The notes beneath the pieces were generated by a model that saw nothing but the letters and a program-made list of their open reading frames with translations, did no database searches and had not been told where the DNA came from. A DNA stretch of 9,829 nt from an uncultured Paraglaciecola sp. (GTDB lineage: Bacteria; Pseudomonadota; Gammaproteobacteria; Enterobacterales; Alteromonadaceae). Each line of letters opens with the position of its first letter. Within the stretch, counting starts at the first letter, position 1. Location of the stretch: the NCBI GenBank assembly GCA_905479025.1, contig CAJQKX010000640.1:1-9829 (forward strand), written 5' to 3'. Shown here piece by piece: positions 7,073 through 9,829 of the stretch. The translations under genes were made by a program, and so were the position numbers.

Positions 7073-9400
7073 TTATTTTTTTGCTTTAGCAAAAGCATCA
7101 GCAAAAGCATTACCCATCATTTGATTCGACTGTTTAGTTTGAGTTTGATGCTGATTGGTTTGAGCCGCTCGGTTGTGGGATTTTTTTTCTGTATTATATT
7201 TTTGTCCTGATGGTTTTGCTGCTTGATTGGGCGTATCGCCCATGCGCATAGTGAAGGACACCCGTTTTCTTTCAACATCCACTTCCATTACTTTCACCTT
7301 GACAATATCACCTGTTTTTACAATATCTCTAGGGTCAGAAATGAATTTGTCAGTCATCGCGCTGATATGCACCAGTCCATCCAAATGCACACCCACATCG
7401 ACAAAAGCTCCGAAGTTTGCAACGTTGCTCACAACACCTTCTAAAACCATACCAACTTTTAGGTCTTTCAAAGATTGCACACCCTCTTTAAAGTTAGCTG
7501 TTTTAAATTCTGGACGAGGATCACGACCAGGTTTATCAAGCTCGCTAATAATGTCTGTCACTGTTGGTAAACCAAACAGCTCAGTAACAAAGTTTTCAGG
7601 TCTGAGTTTCTTCAACACTTCAGTATTACCAACGATGTCGTTCATTGCAATGCACGCATGTTCGACAATCGAGCTAACCACAGGGTAGGCTTCTGGGTGC
7701 ACAGCTGAGGCATCAAGAGGGTTTTCTCCACCCATAATTCGTAAAAATCCGGCTGCTTGTTCATAGGATTTTGGTCCTAGGCGTTCAACATCAAGCAAGG
7801 CTTTACGATGCTTAAATGCCCCATACTGGTCACGATATTTGACAATATTATTGGCTAAGGTTCTATTTAGGCCTGACACATGACTCAGCAAAGCACCTGA
7901 TGCTGTATTGATATCCACACCGACCGCATTCACACAGTCTTCAATCACTGTGCTCAGTGATTTTCCTAAGCTACTCTGACTTACATCATGTTGATATTGG
8001 CCTACACCTATGGCTTTGGGTTCAATTTTGACTAATTCTGCTAGTGGATCTTGTAATCGTCTTGCGATAGAAACTGCGCCACGTAGTGAAACATCCATAT
8101 TAGGTAACTCATTTGATGCAAGTTCTGAAGCAGAATAAACAGAGGCCCCTGCTTCACTGACAATAATTTTTCTCACTGGTAAGTCTGGATTTGCTTTCAT
8201 CATTTCGGCTGTCAGTTTATCAGTTTCTCTTGAACCGGTGCCATTACCAATACTGATAAGTTGTACCTTGTGTTGCTTACACAAAGTAGCAAGTGTGCGT
8301 AGCGATTTATCCCACTGATTCTGTGGTACATGAGGAAAAATGGTAGATGTAGTTAATACTTTCCCAGTTGAGTCTACAATTGCTATTTTCACGCCTGTCC
8401 GTAAGCCTGGATCTAATCCCATAGTGATTTTAGGACCAGCTGGTGCAGCCATTAACACATCGTTTAGATTCTTGGCAAATACGCTAATGGCGTCTTGTTC
8501 CGCTTTTTCACGAACCGCACCAAATAATTCGTTCTCCATATGTGGGAGTATTTTGACTCTCCATGTCCATTGAACCACTGAGGTGAGCCAAGTGTCTGCT
8601 GGTCTGTTGGCGAACTTAATATTGAAATGTTCAGTGATTATTTGTTCACAATATGAGCTCTTATCTGCTTCATCCTTCTCTGGATCAGCATCTAGACTAA
8701 CGTGCAGAATTTTTTCGTTTCTGCCTCTAAACATTGCTAGTGCTCTATGGGAAGGGACTTTTTTCAACAGTTCAGTATGTGAAAAGTAATCTTTGTATTT
8801 ACTGCCTTCTGATTCTTTACTCGTGATGACGAGGCTTTTTATATGAGCATTTTTGTATAAATGCTGACGCACTTTTTGCAATAGTTTTGCATCTTCTGCA
8901 AACCGCTCCATTAAAATATACTTTGCGCCATCTAAAGCTGATTTAGTGTTGGGTACATCACCATCTTCTGTTACAAATGTTATAGCTTCAGACTCAGGTG
9001 TGAGCTGCGGGCTATTAAATAAAGCATTGGCTAAAGGCTCAAGCCCTAACTCAATGGCAATTTGACCTTTGGTACGACGTTTAGGTTTGAAAGGCAGGTA
9101 TATATCTTCTAATTCAGTTTTGTTTTCTGCATCCTGCAAACCCACCTTTAATTGAGGAGTCATTTTCTGTTGCTCTTCAATCGACTTGATAATAACTTTT
9201 CGCCTGTCTTCTAAATCGCGTAGATAAGTTAAGCGTTGCTCCAATTTTCTTAAAGCTATATCGTCCAGACCATTGGTGACTTCTTTCCGATAACGAGCAA
9301 TAAAAGGAACAGTTGAACCTTCATCTAGCAATTTTACCGCAGCCTGTACTTGTTGCGCCTGTACTTGTAACTCATGCGCAATCTTTTTTACTATCATCAT
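7073..9400 (-). CDS. tex: Transcription accessory protein Tex (S1 RNA-binding domain)
   Basis: Tex is a widely conserved cytoplasmic nucleic-acid-binding protein related to eukaryotic Spt6; it affects transcription and is needed for toxin or virulence gene expression in some pathogens. The 775-residue product follows E. coli YhgF along its whole length. Order: N-terminal helical region with [19 protein letters not shown] (24-42) and [19 protein letters not shown] (97-115); YqgF/RNase H-like domain about 326-452 ([41 protein letters not shown]); helix-hairpin-helix region about 490-556 ([28 protein letters not shown]); S1 domain about 649-718 ([26 protein letters not shown]). A Gln/Asn-rich basic tail follows (722-760). 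ATG 9400 is the first of two adjacent Mets and has AAGG 7 bases upstream. It is intact, and it converges on the terminator at 7023. Confidence 0.97.
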   Translation of the reverse strand: MMIVKKIAHELQVQAQQVQAAVKLLDEGSTVPFIARYRKEVTNGLDDIALRKLEQRLTYLRDLEDRRKVIIKSIEEQQKMTPQLKVGLQDAENKTELEDIYLPFKPKRRTKGQIAIELGLEPLANALFNSPQLTPESEAITFVTEDGDVPNTKSALDGAKYILMERFAEDAKLLQKVRQHLYKNAHIKSLVITSKESEGSKYKDYFSHTELLKKVPSHRALAMFRGRNEKILHVSLDADPEKDEADKSSYCEQIITEHFNIKFANRPADTWLTSVVQWTWRVKILPHMENELFGAVREKAEQDAISVFAKNLNDVLMAAPAGPKITMGLDPGLRTGVKIAIVDSTGKVLTTSTIFPHVPQNQWDKSLRTLATLCKQHKVQLISIGNGTGSRETDKLTAEMMKANPDLPVRKIIVSEAGASVYSASELASNELPNMDVSLRGAVSIARRLQDPLAELVKIEPKAIGVGQYQHDVSQSSLGKSLSTVIEDCVNAVGVDINTASGALLSHVSGLNRTLANNIVKYRDQYGAFKHRKALLDVERLGPKSYEQAAGFLRIMGGENPLDASAVHPEAYPVVSSIVEHACIAMNDIVGNTEVLKKLRPENFVTELFGLPTVTDIISELDKPGRDPRPEFKTANFKEGVQSLKDLKVGMVLEGVVSNVANFGAFVDVGVHLDGLVHISAMTDKFISDPRDIVKTGDIVKVKVMEVDVERKRVSFTMRMGDTPNQAAKPSGQKYNTEKKSHNRAAQTNQHQTQTKQSNQMMGNAFADAFAKAKK

Positions 9401-9437
9401 CGAAGACCTTGTTTGTCATTCACTTACATCTAGGCAC

Positions 9438-9466
9438 TTTATAGGGGTGCGAGAAAGAAATTACCA
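9438..9466 (-). promoter_or_regulatory. Possible sigma-70 promoter for tex
   Basis: On the minus strand TATAAA (9443-9438) lies 17 bases after TGGTAA (9466-9461). The -10 element matches five of six consensus bases and the -35 only three. The start site would be near 9431, giving a leader of about 30 bases with the AAGG ribosome-binding site inside it. The rest of 9401-9581 shows no other convincing signal or reading frame. Confidence 0.35.
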
Positions 9467-9581
9467 GCGATAGATGAATAAAAGTGGCAATATTTGGTGA
9501 ATCATAAATTTAACTCGTCACTAAAATGAAAAAAGACAGAAAAACCAGATGCTCCATGCAATATATGTGATTTTCATATAA

Positions 9582-9716
9582 TTAATTTTGATCATCTTCT
9601 AGAGCTACTTCCTCTAATTTTTTAGCAATATCGTCATTCATCATATCTATGTTTCTGGCAACTTCATCTGGCGCTTCAAAGTTTGTGACATGAAACATAG
9701 CAATCACTGTTGTGGT
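9582..9716 (-). pseudogene. C-terminal remnant of an unrecognised gene, apparently cut by an insertion sequence
   Basis: A minus-strand frame ends at TAA 9582-9584 and reads, towards its C-terminus, VIAMFHVTNFEAPDEVARN then IDMMNDDIAKKLEEVALEDD QN. It is acidic, helix-rich and protein-like, with no cysteines. Reading upstream, the frame enters the presumed left end of the insertion sequence near 9711 and meets a stop at 9756. Internal starts exist (GTG 9707, ATG 9698, the latter giving 38 residues), but neither has a ribosome-binding site. I therefore read it as the tail of a longer gene whose front was displaced by the insertion. The family is not recognised. A genuine 38-residue protein cannot be excluded. 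Confidence 0.5.
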
Positions 9717-9740
9717 TGAATTAACCGGACACTTCAATAA

Positions 9741-9754
9741 AGGATTATAATCCT
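9741..9754 (+). promoter_or_regulatory. 14-bp palindrome containing a consensus -10 box upstream of the transposase
   Basis: AGGATTATAATCCT is its own reverse complement and holds a perfect TATAAT at 9746-9751, about 20 bases before the transposase start. There is no good -35 at 16-18 bases upstream (AACCGG at 17), so the internal promoter looks weak. IS3-family elements often gain a strong promoter when their ends join in the circular intermediate, the right end supplying the -35; whether the distances suit that here needs the right end. Confidence 0.4.
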
Positions 9755-9770
9755 GTTAATTGAGGTGAAT

Positions 9771-9829
9771 ATGACTAAACGAACAAATAAACATTATCCC
9801 GCAGAATTTAAACAAGAAGCGGTCGCTCT
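9771..9829 (+). CDS. IS3-family transposase OrfA, first 19 codons (3' end outside the window)
   Basis: From ATG 9771 the frame reads MTKRTNKHYPAEFKQEAVA and is open to the end of the window. The Y-x-x-EFK-x-EAV pattern is the usual beginning of the helix-turn-helix OrfA protein of IS3-family elements (HTH_Tnp_1 type), which binds the element's ends and is joined to the OrfB catalytic part by a -1 frameshift in most members. A strong ribosome-binding site, GAGG at 9762-9765, stands 5 bases before the ATG. Whether the element is complete cannot be seen; related OrfA-like starts also occur in a few other IS families. Confidence 0.8.
   Translation, partial: MTKRTNKHYPAEFKQEAVA

Larger units (their letters stand above)
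9711..9829 (+). mobile_element. Left end of an insertion sequence, IS3-family type (continues past the window)
   Basis: The transposase start at 9771 and the compact leader before it mark the left end of an element that runs off the right edge. The tip is not fixed by sequence alone: IS3-family ends begin with TG, and TG occurs at 9711, 9713 and 9717, before the stretch AACCGGACACTTC (9723-9735), whose GGACAC resembles many IS3-group terminal repeats. The right end and target duplication lie outside the window, so the boundary given is approximate. Confidence 0.65.

Noticed and set aside
7227..7688. 153-residue Ser/Thr-rich + strand frame
   Set aside because: It lies wholly antisense to the well-supported S1 and helix-hairpin-helix part of tex, with low-complexity composition typical of a shadow frame.
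1..9829. tRNA, rRNA, CRISPR array, riboswitch or tandem repeat array
   Set aside because: Reading both strands I found no cloverleaf, no regularly spaced repeats and no recognisable riboswitch core; the only repeats seen are the short inverted repeats listed.

Overview
The window reads as chromosomal DNA of a marine gammaproteobacterium, most likely of the Alteromonadales (Alteromonas/Glaciecola/Paraglaciecola type). This rests on the close resemblance of NfuA and Tex to their E. coli counterparts, on the nfuA / comF(gntX) / bioH neighbourhood that E. coli also has, and on the moderately AT-rich base composition. The genus is an inference from protein resemblance, not from a search.

Layout. 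Positions 1-731 hold the C-terminal half of a DinF-type MATE transporter (+). Converging on it and overlapping its end is a small two-helix membrane protein (694-948, -) with no ATG start. It follows nfuA (986-1564, -), the [4Fe-4S] delivery protein, by 37 bases. A near-perfect hairpin/palindrome (1608-1634) sits between nfuA and the divergent gene for an exported M14 zinc carboxypeptidase with a C-terminal glutamine-amidotransferase-like region (1708-4257, +). That gene converges tail to tail with comF (4254-4931, -), sharing a TTAA that contains both stop codons.

From about 4998 to 6989 three consecutive + strand genes are broken. The first is bioH, with an internal deletion that removes the nucleophile elbow, plus stops and frameshifts. 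The second is a short protein with flagellar rod/hook-like ends (a frameshift and no ATG). The third is a SprA-related HExxH metalloprotease (one missing base in a G run, otherwise complete). A clear intrinsic terminator (7023-7055) closes this block. Then comes an intact tex (7073-9400, -), the S1-domain RNA-binding transcription accessory protein, with a plausible promoter just upstream.

The right edge holds the tail of an unrecognised - strand gene (ends 9582) that appears to be cut by the left end of an insertion sequence. The first 19 codons of its transposase (IS3-family OrfA type) run off the window.

The intact genes are ordinary housekeeping or periplasmic functions. The points of interest are the decay block between two well-kept regions, the flagellar-like/metalloprotease pair, the small non-ATG membrane gene, and the IS junction. 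I did not see a defence system, CRISPR array, RNA gene or wholly new multi-gene system.
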